The translations under genes and the position numbers were made by a program. 58,018 nt of DNA from Planctomycetota bacterium (GTDB lineage Bacteria; Planctomycetota; J058; JAJDCQ01), in assembly GCA_029260755.1 (NCBI GenBank), contig JAJDCQ010000209.1:1-58018 (forward strand), given 5' to 3'. Positions 43,579 through 51,929 of the stretch are shown here, piece by piece (the stretch's first letter is position 1; every line of letters begins with the position of its first letter). The notes beneath the pieces were generated by a model. That model was not told the DNA's origin and searched no databases. It saw only the letters and a list, made by a program, of their open reading frames with translations.

Positions 43579-45473
43579 GCCCGGACGAGGCGAGCTCGAC
43601 GCCGACCGCGACGGCCGACTCCGCGACGGGCCCCGCGACCGGCGCGCCCGACGGCGCGACCGGCGGCGTGACCGGCGGCGCGAACGGCGGCGCGACGGGC
43701 CGGCCCGCGATCGAGATCCGCGACCTCACGATCGAGGCCGGAGAGCGGACGCTCCTGCGCGAGGCTCGCCTCGACGTCGGCGAGGGTGAGGTCGTCCTCC
43801 TCATCGGCGCGAGCGGCTCGGGGAAGTCGACCCTCCTTCGCCTGCTCACCGGGCTCGACGACGGGACGGGCGAGGTCCGCTCGACCGGCTCGGTCCGCGT
43901 CCGCGGGCGCGAGGTGCTGGGCGGCGGCGGTCGTCCGCGCAAGGGCGACCCGTCCGAGGCGGCCGACGACCACACCCCGGTCGGGATCGTCTTCCAGGAC
44001 TGCGCCCTCTTCGATGACCTGACCGTCCGCGGCAACCTCGACTTCGCCCTCGACCACCGGCGCGACAAGGAGCGGCGCGAGAACCTCCGCGAGCGGCTCC
44101 TCGCGTTCATCACGAAGCAGGGGATCGACCCCGACACCGACCCGCGTCGCCTCTCGGGCGGCCAGCGCCAGCGCGTGGCGATCGCGCGCACCCTCGCGTT
44201 CGATCCCGACATCATCGCCTTCGATGAGCCGACCTCGGGCCTCGACCCCGCCAGCCGCGCCGCCGTGATGGACCTGATCCTCGAGACGCGGCGCTCGTTC
44301 GGCCTGACCTCGCTGATCGTCACCCACGACTACGCCCTCGCCGACCAGGCCGACCGGGTCGTCGTCATCGAGGAGGGCGGCCTCGTCGAGCACGACCGGT
44401 CCGACGACCTCGGCGCGATCCTCGCCGGGAGGGTCGCGCCGCCCGCGTCCGCCGACGACGCCGCGGAGACGACGGCCGAGGCCGCGCCCGAGACCGAGAC
44501 CGAATCCTCGGCACCCGCGAAGCCCCGACACCCGCCGTCGGCGTGGATGATGGCGAGCCCGTTCCTCGTCCTGTGGAACCTGCTCGAGGGGATCGTCGCC
44601 GCCCTCGCCGGGACCGGGGCGGCCTTCGTCGCCCTGCTCGCGCCGCTCATCGCGCTGACCCCGCTCGACCTCGTCGTGCGCGGCCACGACGCCGCCGTCC
44701 GGCCGGGGCGCCTCGTCCCGCCGCTCTCGCCCTGGTGGTGGCGTTACTTCGGCCACTACCTCCGCCTGCTCCTCGTCGGCTCCGCGATCCCCTACGTCCT
44801 GATCGCGGGCGGGATCCTCGGCTACGTCGCGACTCACTTCACGTTCACGTTCCTGCCGAACCGACCGATCCTCGAGCCGCTCATCCTCGAGGACGTCCTC
44901 CCGGGCCTCGGCTTCGCGCTCTACCGGATCATCGTCCCGGTCGTCGCGACGCTGCTCCTCGCGGCGCGGAACGGCGCGGCGATCACGAGCGACGTCGGAA
45001 ACCGCGCCTACGGCAAGCAGATGCTGGCCATGCGGAGCCTCGGGGCGAGCCCGCGAGCGTATCTCCTCGGTCCGGCGTTCGTCGCGAACCTGGTCGCCTT
45101 CCTCGTCCTCGACCTGATCTGCTTCTACGCGGCCGAGCTGCTCAGCCTCATCGTGGTCGGCTTCAGCACGCCCGAGGTCAGCCCCGACTACTGGGCGAGC
45201 CACTTCGGCCGACGGATCGGCGAGTGGGGGATCGTCGGCGTGGGAGACGGCCTCGGCTACGTCGTCGCGAAGCTGCTCGTCTGCGCCGCCGGCGTGTCGT
45301 CGATCGCCTACGCCTGCGGCGCGCGCGGGATGGACGACGCCACCGAGGTCAGCCGCGCCACGACCCGTTCGATCATCCTGGCGACCGTCTTCGTCCTGGT
45401 CGTGCACTTCGTCTTCGCGTTCATCGAGTTCGACCCGCCGACGCCGTCCGGCGCGCCCTGGCTCCGGCGCTAG
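43575..45473 (+). CDS. ABC transporter, ATPase fused to MlaE-type permease
   Basis: The 632-residue product joins an ATPase like MlaF to a permease like MlaE. After a Gly/Ala/Thr-rich repeat leader (1-44) come Walker A GASGSGKS (78-85), the Q-loop VFQDCALFD, the signature LSGGQRQR (193-200), Walker B IIAFDEPTSGLDP and the H-loop VTHDYALADQ. An acidic linker leads to a C-terminal MlaE/YrbE-like permease of about five helices, with ILLAARNGAAITSDVG and MRSLGASPRAYLLGPAF, the typical MlaE core motif. MlaF and MlaE are normally separate proteins. GTG at 43575 overlaps the upstream stop; GTG at 43572 is also possible. It probably moves phospholipids or other lipids between the membranes. Confidence 0.9.
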   Translation: MSPDEASSTPTATADSATGPATGAPDGATGGVTGGANGGATGRPAIEIRDLTIEAGERTLLREARLDVGEGEVVLLIGASGSGKSTLLRLLTGLDDGTGEVRSTGSVRVRGREVLGGGGRPRKGDPSEAADDHTPVGIVFQDCALFDDLTVRGNLDFALDHRRDKERRENLRERLLAFITKQGIDPDTDPRRLSGGQRQRVAIARTLAFDPDIIAFDEPTSGLDPASRAAVMDLILETRRSFGLTSLIVTHDYALADQADRVVVIEEGGLVEHDRSDDLGAILAGRVAPPASADDAAETTAEAAPETETESSAPAKPRHPPSAWMMASPFLVLWNLLEGIVAALAGTGAAFVALLAPLIALTPLDLVVRGHDAAVRPGRLVPPLSPWWWRYFGHYLRLLLVGSAIPYVLIAGGILGYVATHFTFTFLPNRPILEPLILEDVLPGLGFALYRIIVPVVATLLLAARNGAAITSDVGNRAYGKQMLAMRSLGASPRAYLLGPAFVANLVAFLVLDLICFYAAELLSLIVVGFSTPEVSPDYWASHFGRRIGEWGIVGVGDGLGYVVAKLLVCAAGVSSIAYACGARGMDDATEVSRATTRSIILATVFVLVVHFVFAFIEFDPPTPSGAPWLRR

Positions 45474-45482
45474 GCGGACGCG

Positions 45483-45914
45483 ATGGACGAGACCGAGCTC
45501 GCCGTGGCTCCCGGCGTCGCGATCCCGCTGGACGAGATCGACGTCAGCTTCGCCCGCTCGGGCGGCCCCGGCGGTCAGAACGTCAACAAGGTCGAGAGCA
45601 AGGTCGTCCTTCGCTTCGACGTGGCCGGCAGCCCGAGCCTCGAGGAGGGCATCCGCGCTCGGATGCTCGAGAAGCTCGCCTCGCGGCTGACCAAGGACGG
45701 CGAGCTCGTCCTCGCCTGCGACGAGCACCGCGAGCAGGCGCGCAACCGCGAGGCCGCGTTCGACAGGCTCCGGACGGTGCTCGCCAAGTCGCTGGAGCGC
45801 CCGAAGCGCCGGCGCAAGACGCGCCCGACCCGGGCCTCGCGCGAGCGCCGCCACGAGGCGAAGCGGCAACGCGCCCAGATCAAGAAGGGGCGCCAGAAGC
45901 CGGCGATGGACTAG
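45483..45914 (+). CDS. arfB: Alternative ribosome-rescue factor / peptidyl-tRNA hydrolase ArfB
   Basis: The 143-residue product has the class I release-factor core with the catalytic GGQ motif (ARSGGPGGQNVNKVESK, near residues 24-40) but lacks the codon-recognition domain. It ends in a basic tail (KRRRKTRPTRASRERRHEAK), which in ArfB/YaeJ inserts in the mRNA channel of stalled ribosomes. Length and layout match ArfB. It starts nine bases after the transporter stop, so it is likely in the same transcript, although it has no functional link that I can see. Confidence 0.93.
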   Translation: MDETELAVAPGVAIPLDEIDVSFARSGGPGGQNVNKVESKVVLRFDVAGSPSLEEGIRARMLEKLASRLTKDGELVLACDEHREQARNREAAFDRLRTVLAKSLERPKRRRKTRPTRASRERRHEAKRQRAQIKKGRQKPAMD

Positions 45915-45962
45915 AATCGCGCTCGTACACCGCGAGCAACGCAATCAGGGGATGGGGGAGCC

Positions 45963-46430
45963 GTGATCAAGCACATCAAGACCGTCGCGATCCTGTGGAT
46001 CGTCTCGGCCGTTCTCTCGTGCGGCACCGGGTTGTTGGTCGGAGGGATCGGCGCCGTCGCCTACCTCGCCAAGGACGCCGCGATCGAGCAGGCCGAGCGC
46101 GACGCCGACCGTCGCGGCGACACATTCACCGATCAGGAGCGCGACGAGCTCACGATGGTGATGATGGGCGTGTTCGCCTTCTACGGATGCCTCGGCCTGG
46201 GGATCGGGTTCGGCGGCTTCCTCGAGATCATCATGGCCTGGGGCCTGATGAAGTACAAGGGCTGGGCGCGGATCCTCACCTTCATCCTGTCCGCCGTGAG
46301 CCTGCTCAGCTTCCCGCTCGGGACGGCGCTCGGGGTCTACTCGATCATGGTGATGCTGGACGCGGACGTCAGTCAGGCGTTCGCGCAGGGCGGGGTCTTC
46401 GATGACGACGGGGAGCCGGTCCCGGCGTAG
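45963..46430 (+). CDS. Small polytopic membrane protein, unknown function
   Basis: The 155-residue product starts with GTG preceded by GGGGGAG. It has about four hydrophobic segments (TVAILWIVSAVLSCGTGLLV, VFAFYGCLGLGIGFGGFLEI, ILTFILSAVSLLSFPLGTAL, VYSIMVML), with a charged loop between the first two (KDAAIEQAERDADRRGDT). It ends in an acidic tail (DDDGEPVPA). Similar four-helix proteins of unknown role are common in Planctomycetota. It is 48 bases after arfB, perhaps the end of the same operon, and is followed by a palindromic repeat. Confidence 0.8.
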   Translation: MIKHIKTVAILWIVSAVLSCGTGLLVGGIGAVAYLAKDAAIEQAERDADRRGDTFTDQERDELTMVMMGVFAFYGCLGLGIGFGGFLEIIMAWGLMKYKGWARILTFILSAVSLLSFPLGTALGVYSIMVMLDADVSQAFAQGGVFDDDGEPVPA

Positions 46431-46492
46431 TCCCAGCAACGGGATGTGTCACCGACGTCCGCTACGGCAAGATCAACCGCGTTGTCCGGTGC

Positions 46493-46578
46493 AATCCGCG
46501 TAATCCGCGTAATCCGCGGTTCGGTCTCTTTCGGCGCTGAACGAGTGGGAACCGCGGATTACGCGGATTACGCGGATT
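46493..46578 (-). repeat. Palindromic dispersed repeat, copy C (perfect, inverted orientation)
   Basis: The 30-base arms at 46493-46522 and 46549-46578 are exact complements, each containing GCGGATTACGCGGATT or its complement. The 26-base loop reads as the reverse complement of the loop in copies A and D. The flanks also match in reverse (GAGCTGCCG and CCATCGCCGACGCGCGCGG on the right side), so the whole unit is inverted here. Confidence 0.9.
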
Positions 46579-46635
46579 ACGAGCTGCCGCCTCCGGAGCC
46601 ATCGCCGACGCGCGCGGTCCAGGATCTGCAGAGTC

Positions 46636-47526
46636 TCAGTCGCCCTCATCCTCGACCGGCTCACTCACATACGAGTAAGCCGTCCGGCCCTCGGCGCGGA
46701 CGTCGGCCATCGTCCCGTCCTCCTCCTGCTTCTTCGCCGCCCAGAAGGCGGGGCCCGCCAGCTCGAAGCGGACGACGCGGCCGGCGGCCGGGTCGAAGAG
46801 GAGCTCGCCGGCGAGGTCGAGCCTCACCGCGGGGAGGGTCTCGGTCTGGGTGATGCGCATCTTCGTGGCGAGCTTCACCCGCGCGCACTCCACGCCGCCG
46901 ACCCGTTTGATCGCCCGGAACTTCGCCTTCCCACCGGTCGAGAAGAGGCTCGGCGTGTAGCCCTGGCCGAAGACCGCCTTGCCGAGGACCGCGCCGTCGA
47001 TGTCCCACTCGTCGCCGACCGCGACCGGCTTCCCCGACAGGGCGGCGTAGGCGATCTGCTCGGCGGTGTCGTCGCGGTCGTCGTCCTCGAGGTCGGCGCC
47101 GCCGCCGACGAGGACGAAGCTCCGGTTGCCGCTCGGCTGGAGCGTCACGACGACATCGCGCCCGTGGAGGATCGTCTTGATCGTCTCGGCTTCCTTCGCC
47201 GTCGGGTGCTTCTTGATCCTCGTGGCGAGCTCGTAGTGCCGGCGCATCACGACGGCCCCGTCGGCGCGGACCTCGGTCACCTCCTCGCGGTACTCGCGCC
47301 GCTCCTCCTTGAGCTCCTGGCCGCCGACGACCCCGTGGACCCCCTTGTAGCGCACGTCGTAGAGGGTGCGCTTGAGGGTCTTGACGCGATGCACCTCCCC
47401 GACGGCGTGGCGCCGAACCAGCGCGTAGCGCGGGTCGTCGTCCTTGGAGTCGGCGGCGCCCGGGAGCGCGAGCAGGACCGTGGCGGCGGTGGCCGCGGCG
47501 GCGAACGGCGCGATGACTCTGAGCAC
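46636..47526 (-). CDS. Secreted protein of unknown function, 296 aa
   Basis: The product has a signal peptide (LRVIAPFAAAATAATVLLAL then PGAADS) and a soluble beta-rich body with conserved-looking parts (LYDVRYKGVHGVVGGQELKE, DGAVVMRRHYELATRIKKHP, AVGDEWDIDGAVLGKAVFG, LAGELLFDPAAGRVVRFELA). The pattern resembles DUF-type lipoprotein-like proteins of Planctomycetota with unknown role; I cannot name the family. GTG at 47526 is chosen because GGAAGG lies eight bases upstream and the signal peptide starts directly. ATG codons at 47559 and 47565 in the same frame would add a basic leader and lack a well-spaced site. It is divergent from the kinase gene at 47664. Confidence 0.78.
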   Translation of the reverse strand: MLRVIAPFAAAATAATVLLALPGAADSKDDDPRYALVRRHAVGEVHRVKTLKRTLYDVRYKGVHGVVGGQELKEERREYREEVTEVRADGAVVMRRHYELATRIKKHPTAKEAETIKTILHGRDVVVTLQPSGNRSFVLVGGGADLEDDDRDDTAEQIAYAALSGKPVAVGDEWDIDGAVLGKAVFGQGYTPSLFSTGGKAKFRAIKRVGGVECARVKLATKMRITQTETLPAVRLDLAGELLFDPAAGRVVRFELAGPAFWAAKKQEEDGTMADVRAEGRTAYSYVSEPVEDEGD

Positions 47527-47643
47527 GGGGCGGTCCTTCCGAGAGGGGGGCCTTCTCATCTCCATACAAGCAGGGGGTCGGGGTGGTTTCCACCGGCTGG
47601 CCTCCCCGCCGCCCGGGCGCCGGGATCTTTCGACCCCTGGGGC

Positions 47644-47649
47644 TATACT
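47644..47649 (+). promoter_or_regulatory. Possible -10 element of the 992-aa kinase gene
   Basis: TATACT stands 14 bases before the ATG at 47664 in GC-rich sequence, resembling the TATACT before the tRNA-Arg gene. If used, the leader would be very short. No -35 box at normal spacing is clear. Confidence 0.3.
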
Positions 47650-47663
47650 CCACCGGACCGCCC

Positions 47664-50642
47664 ATGTTTCACGACGCCGCCACCCCGCCTTCGGGGCCGT
47701 TCTCACCGAGCGGGCCCGCGCCCCCGAGCCCGGGGCGGCCGACCCCGCCCGCCCGCGGGCGGGTCGGTCCCTGGGTGCTCGGCGAGGAGGTGGGACGCGG
47801 CGGGATGGGGGCGGTCTTCCGCGCAAATCATGTCGACACCGGTGAGGTCCGCGCCGTCAAGCTCCTCCTCCGCGAAGCGTTCGACGGCGACGACCCGGTG
47901 ACCGCGGCTCGGTTCCGGCGCGAGGTCGCCGTGCTCGCCCGGATCGCGGGTCACCCGAACATCGTCGCCGTCGTCGACTGGGGCCACTCGGGCGGCACCC
48001 TCTGGTACGCGATGGAGCTCGTCGCCGGCGAGTCGCTCGAGGAGACGCTCCGGACCCGCGGCCCGTTCGCGCCGCGCGAGGCGGCCCGGATCGTCGCGAC
48101 GGCCGCCGGGGCGATCGAGCACGTCCACCGCCACGGCATCCTCCATCGCGACCTCAAGCCCGAGAACGTCCTCGTCGACGCCGCGGGCACGGTGCGCCTC
48201 CTCGACTTCGGGCTCGCCTTCGACCTGGCGGCGGGGCGCCTGACCGCATCCGGGATGGCCGTCGGCACCCCCGCGTTCATGGCGCCCGAGCAGATCGACG
48301 CCGTCGTCGCCGGCGCCTCGATCGGACCGGCGACCGATGTGTACGGTCTCGGCGCGACGCTCCACGCCCTGCTGAGCGGTCGGGCGCCCTTCGACGCCGG
48401 CGACCCCACCACGACGATGACGGCCGTGCTCTCCGGCGATCCGGTGCCGCTGCGGCGCGCCGTGCCGGGCCCGATCGAGGCGATCGCGCGACGGGCGATG
48501 GCGCGTGAGGCGGCGGCCCGGTACCGCTCGGCGGGGGAGCTCCGCGACGAGCTCCAGCGCTGGCTGGCCGGCGAGCAGCTCGTGGTGGCGGGGGGTCTCC
48601 CCGGCGAGCTTCGACGCCGGCACCGGCTCTTCCTGATCGGCGCGGCCCTGACGATCGTGGCGCTCCTCGTCGCGGGCTGGATCACCGCGCGCGCGCGGAC
48701 GGACCGCGAGGAGGAGCGTCTGCACGAGGCGGTCGCGGACTTCCGCGCGCAGCTCGGGCGCGCGCTCGAGGCGTCCGACCCGATCGCGCTCGAGGCGGCG
48801 ATCCGCATCCTCGATCGGCTCCCGGACGATCCGACCGTCGCGACGACGCTGCGGCCGAGCGAGCGCGCCCTCGCGCGAGTCCTCGCCGGGATCCTCCGCG
48901 GAGAGCCCGCGGCGATCGAGTCGGCCCTCGACGATCGCGTCTTCTGGCAACGCCACGGCGGCGATGTGATCCGGCTGCTGCGCCGGGCCGCGCCCGGGCG
49001 CCTCGCGGAGCTGCTCGTCGCGCGGGGGCGGCTGATCACGACCGGGGAGCTGGCCGCCGACGTCGCCCGGGCGCTCCCCGACGAGCGCGTCGTCGAGCTC
49101 GACCCCGGGATCGTCGACGACATCCTCGAGCAGCTCGACGCCGACGCCCCCGAGCGGGCCATCCGCCGCGAGCGCGACGGGCTCGCGGGGCGGATCCTCG
49201 CCCTCAGGCTCGAAGCGCTCCTCGCCCGGGAAGGGATCGGTTGGGACGACCCTCGCCTCGCCGAGCTCTGTCGCCGGATCGCCCCGGCCGCCCGGCGCGC
49301 CTCGCCGCCCGCGATCGCCGAGCCGGCGCTCCGGCGGCTGATCGCGCTCTCCCGCGACGAGCGCCACGCCCAGGGGCAGCTCGGCCCCGAGACCGGCCTC
49401 ATCAGCGAGGCGCTCCTCGTGCTCCTTCCGCCCGACTCGCCCGAGTTCGCGCTGGTCCACACCCAGACCGTCGCCTGGGGCGCCAGCCTCCTCGCGGGGC
49501 TCGAGAGCTCCGAGGAGCGACGGATCGTCGACCTCGGCGTCGCGCTCCAGTGGAGCGGTGACTTCGAGGCCGGGATGACCGCGGTCCGAAGCCTGGCGGA
49601 GCGCGTCGTTCCCGTCGACCCGATTCTCGAGGGCGCGCTCGACGCGCGCGGCCTCGACGATGGCGGGAGCGTGACCGGGTGGGCGGTCGTCTGGTGGGAG
49701 CAGCTCGAGCCGCGCTATCGGGACGAGCTCATCGCGACCGGCATGAGGGAGGCGGCGACCTACGTCCCCGCCCGGGGTCGCGCCCTCGCCACGCTCGAGC
49801 CCGTGTTCCGGAAGCTCCTCGAGCGCGCCGCGACCGAGCCGGACGACGTCCCTCCCTGGGCGCTGAGCTGGATCGCCGACAAGGTGGAGGAGGGCGCGCC
49901 CGGCGACGCCGCCGCCGCGCGGAGAATCGCCGGAGCGACCGCGCGGCTGAGCGGCCGCGACGAGCCGATGGAGCCGGTCGAGGCGGCCGACTTCCTTCAC
50001 GAGACGGCGTGCCGGCGTGACGAGGCCCTCCCGCCATCGCGACGACGGATCGCGACGGCCATCGCGCGCGTCCACGCCCTCGCGCGACGCCGCAGCCTCG
50101 AGCGCGGGCTCGAGGCGCTTCCAGCGCTCCTCGACCGCTTCGTCGAGCGCCGAGCGACACTCCTGGCGATCCGATCGAGGGAGGCCAAGCCGATCGAGGA
50201 CCGCGTCTGCCACGCGACGCTCGCCATGGTCGACGCGCTCGTGAAGAGCGACCCGAGCGAGGCGTGCGCGTTCCCCGGGCAGCTCGAGCGGATCGCGGAG
50301 CGGGCGCGCGCCGCCGTCCCGACGGGATGGCTCGGGCACGCGGTGACCGGCCGCCACCACGTGCGACACGGCCGGTTCGAGGAGGGGCGGCGGGCGCTCG
50401 AGGAGGCGGAGCGCGCGGTGCAGAAGGAGGTCACGAGGTGGGACCTGCGCCTCGACCTCGCCGAGGCGTCCCTGGGCGCGAACGATGCCGCCGGCGCGAT
50501 CCGCTGGCTCCTGGACGTGCCCGAGCGATCGCTGATGCGACGCTACGGCGACGAGCTCCGGCGATGGAGGGAGCTCGTGGGACGGGTCCGCGGCGAAGGG
50601 CGGGGGGAGCTGGACGGGCTCGACCCCGACGGCGGCCGGTGA
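47664..50642 (+). CDS. Transmembrane Ser/Thr protein kinase with long helical tail
   Basis: The 992-residue product has a Pro-rich N-terminus and a complete kinase domain: GRGGMGAVF (44-52), K66 in AVKLLL, HRDLKPEN with D163, DFG at 181, APEQ, and subdomains up to about 310. One membrane helix follows (LFLIGAALTIVALLVAGWIT, near 325). The last 640 residues are entirely helical and Glu/Arg/Ala/Leu-rich (IRILDRLPDDPTVATTLRPS, and near the end GHAVTGRHHVRHGRFEEGRR), like degenerate TPR or HEAT repeats. All catalytic residues are intact. The start at 47664 places the kinase near the N-terminus and follows a TATACT box. The long part outside the membrane may be a sensor, with unknown ligand. Confidence 0.9.
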   Translation: MFHDAATPPSGPFSPSGPAPPSPGRPTPPARGRVGPWVLGEEVGRGGMGAVFRANHVDTGEVRAVKLLLREAFDGDDPVTAARFRREVAVLARIAGHPNIVAVVDWGHSGGTLWYAMELVAGESLEETLRTRGPFAPREAARIVATAAGAIEHVHRHGILHRDLKPENVLVDAAGTVRLLDFGLAFDLAAGRLTASGMAVGTPAFMAPEQIDAVVAGASIGPATDVYGLGATLHALLSGRAPFDAGDPTTTMTAVLSGDPVPLRRAVPGPIEAIARRAMAREAAARYRSAGELRDELQRWLAGEQLVVAGGLPGELRRRHRLFLIGAALTIVALLVAGWITARARTDREEERLHEAVADFRAQLGRALEASDPIALEAAIRILDRLPDDPTVATTLRPSERALARVLAGILRGEPAAIESALDDRVFWQRHGGDVIRLLRRAAPGRLAELLVARGRLITTGELAADVARALPDERVVELDPGIVDDILEQLDADAPERAIRRERDGLAGRILALRLEALLAREGIGWDDPRLAELCRRIAPAARRASPPAIAEPALRRLIALSRDERHAQGQLGPETGLISEALLVLLPPDSPEFALVHTQTVAWGASLLAGLESSEERRIVDLGVALQWSGDFEAGMTAVRSLAERVVPVDPILEGALDARGLDDGGSVTGWAVVWWEQLEPRYRDELIATGMREAATYVPARGRALATLEPVFRKLLERAATEPDDVPPWALSWIADKVEEGAPGDAAAARRIAGATARLSGRDEPMEPVEAADFLHETACRRDEALPPSRRRIATAIARVHALARRRSLERGLEALPALLDRFVERRATLLAIRSREAKPIEDRVCHATLAMVDALVKSDPSEACAFPGQLERIAERARAAVPTGWLGHAVTGRHHVRHGRFEEGRRALEEAERAVQKEVTRWDLRLDLAEASLGANDAAGAIRWLLDVPERSLMRRYGDELRRWRELVGRVRGEGRGELDGLDPDGGR

Positions 50643-50706
50643 CCGCACCGCGTGTTCCTGGAACGGGACCGCGCAACGGCAACGAACCCGGACCCTGGCG
50701 ACTCGC

Positions 50707-50792
50707 GTTCCGCGTAATCCGCGTAATCCGCGGTTCCCACGGGTTCAACGCCGAGAGAGACCGAACCGCGGATTACGCGGATTGCGCGGACT
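50707..50792 (+). repeat. Palindromic dispersed repeat, copy D
   Basis: The arms at 50707-50736 and 50763-50792 are nearly complementary around a 26-base loop almost identical to copy A. The left flank (CTGGAACGGGACCGCGCAAC from about 50658) and right flank (GGACAGCGCCAAGCCGTTG) are also shared with copies A and B. It starts 64 bases after the kinase stop. Confidence 0.9.
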
Positions 50793-51021
50793 GGACCGGA
50801 CAGCGCCAAGCCGTTGTCGGTGCGTCGCTGCGGTGGGCGCGAGATTCCTGTTCCTTCGAAGCTTACGGTTGAAATCCACTCGAGTTGCGGTCATTCTCGA
50901 ATCCGGCGGAACCGGCGCCCCCCCCACCTGGTCGAAGAGAACCAGAGGGACGTCCCGCCCTTCCCTCGACGCGATGCGTCGAGATCGACGCCGAGCCGCC
51001 CGAGACGACGGAGCCCAAACG

Positions 51022-51474
51022 ATGAAGCGATTCGCGATTCTCAGCGCCCTCACCCTGCTGCTCACCCTCGGCCTCGCCACCACGACGACCTCGCCGGCGG
51101 CCGCATGTGACCACCACCGGCGCCCGAGCGTTCACCATCACCACGGGCACTGCCACTGGGTCGCCGGGCACCACGAGACCCGCTGGCAGTGGACTCACGG
51201 TGGCCACTGGCAGACGCGCCAGGTCTTCGACGGCTACCGCGACGAGCAGCGGCGCGTCCCCTCGACCCGCGAGGTCTACGACGTCGCCACCGACACCTAC
51301 GTCACCAAGACCGACTACGACACCAGCACGAGCCGCGTCCCGGTCTACCGGACCGAGCGCGTCTGGGTGAACGGCTCGCACCGCGTGCAGGTCACCGTGT
51401 GGGTCCCCGGCTACTGGACCTGCTGCCACGGCTGCTTCCCGCACCCGGTCCCGCCCTGCGGTTGCCGCGGGTAG
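51022..51474 (+). CDS. Secreted His-rich protein
   Basis: The 150-residue product has a signal peptide (FAILSALTLLLTLGLATTTT then SPAAA). A very His-rich segment follows directly (DHHRRPSVHHHHGHCHWVAG, then HHETRWQWTHGGHW). Tyr/Arg/Thr-rich repeats (GYRDEQRRVPSTREVYDVAT, VYRTERVWVNGSHRVQVTVW) precede a C-terminus with four closely spaced cysteines (WTCCHGCFPHPVPPCGC). The histidines and cysteines suggest metal binding outside the cytoplasm. Planctomycetota have similar YRTERVWVPGHW-type proteins of unknown role. The ATG has GGAG about 10 bases upstream. It stands alone between repeats D and E. Confidence 0.78.
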   Translation: MKRFAILSALTLLLTLGLATTTTSPAAACDHHRRPSVHHHHGHCHWVAGHHETRWQWTHGGHWQTRQVFDGYRDEQRRVPSTREVYDVATDTYVTKTDYDTSTSRVPVYRTERVWVNGSHRVQVTVWVPGYWTCCHGCFPHPVPPCGCRG

Positions 51475-51705
51475 GACGACTCTCCGCGCGGCGGTCGCCG
51501 CGGCGGTGACGTGCACGCACGAGGCACCTCGACCCTCGGGTCCAGGTGCCTCGGCTGCATTGGCGTTCGACGCCGTCGCGCGTCTGCGCCTCGCCTGAGA
51601 CTCGCCGTTCCGGGAACGGGAGTCTCGGGCCCAGCACGAACCACCGAGCTGTTCCTGGAGCGGGAGCGCAGGCGTCGGCAATGACCTGCGCGCCCGGCAG
51701 CTCGC
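51475..51705. other. Intergenic DNA leading into repeat E
   Basis: No gene is visible. The last 55 bases carry the left flank of the palindromic repeat (CTGGAGCGGGAGCGCAGGCG, GGCAGCTCGCAATCC). Confidence 0.4.
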
Positions 51706-51792
51706 AATCCAGTCCATCCAACAATCCGCGGTTACGGTTCGTTTCAGCGCTCGGAGAGAGTGGAACCGCGGATTACGCGGATTGCACGGATT
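51706..51792 (+). repeat. Palindromic dispersed repeat, copy E (diverged)
   Basis: The right arm (51763-51792) is well preserved, but the left arm (from 51706) is degraded and the loop has drifted. A partial arm (GTGTAATCCGCGGATCGAACC) follows near 51855-51875. It is the most decayed of the five copies. Confidence 0.8.
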
Positions 51793-51929
51793 GATTCGGG
51801 CGTCGCCGAGCCATTGCCGACGCGTCGCTGCGGTCGGCGTGTCCCTGTAAACCGTGTAATCCGCGGATCGAACCCGATCGTGATCCGAGCTTCCGTCGTC
51901 CGGGCGGGCACTCCAGGACTGCCGATCGC

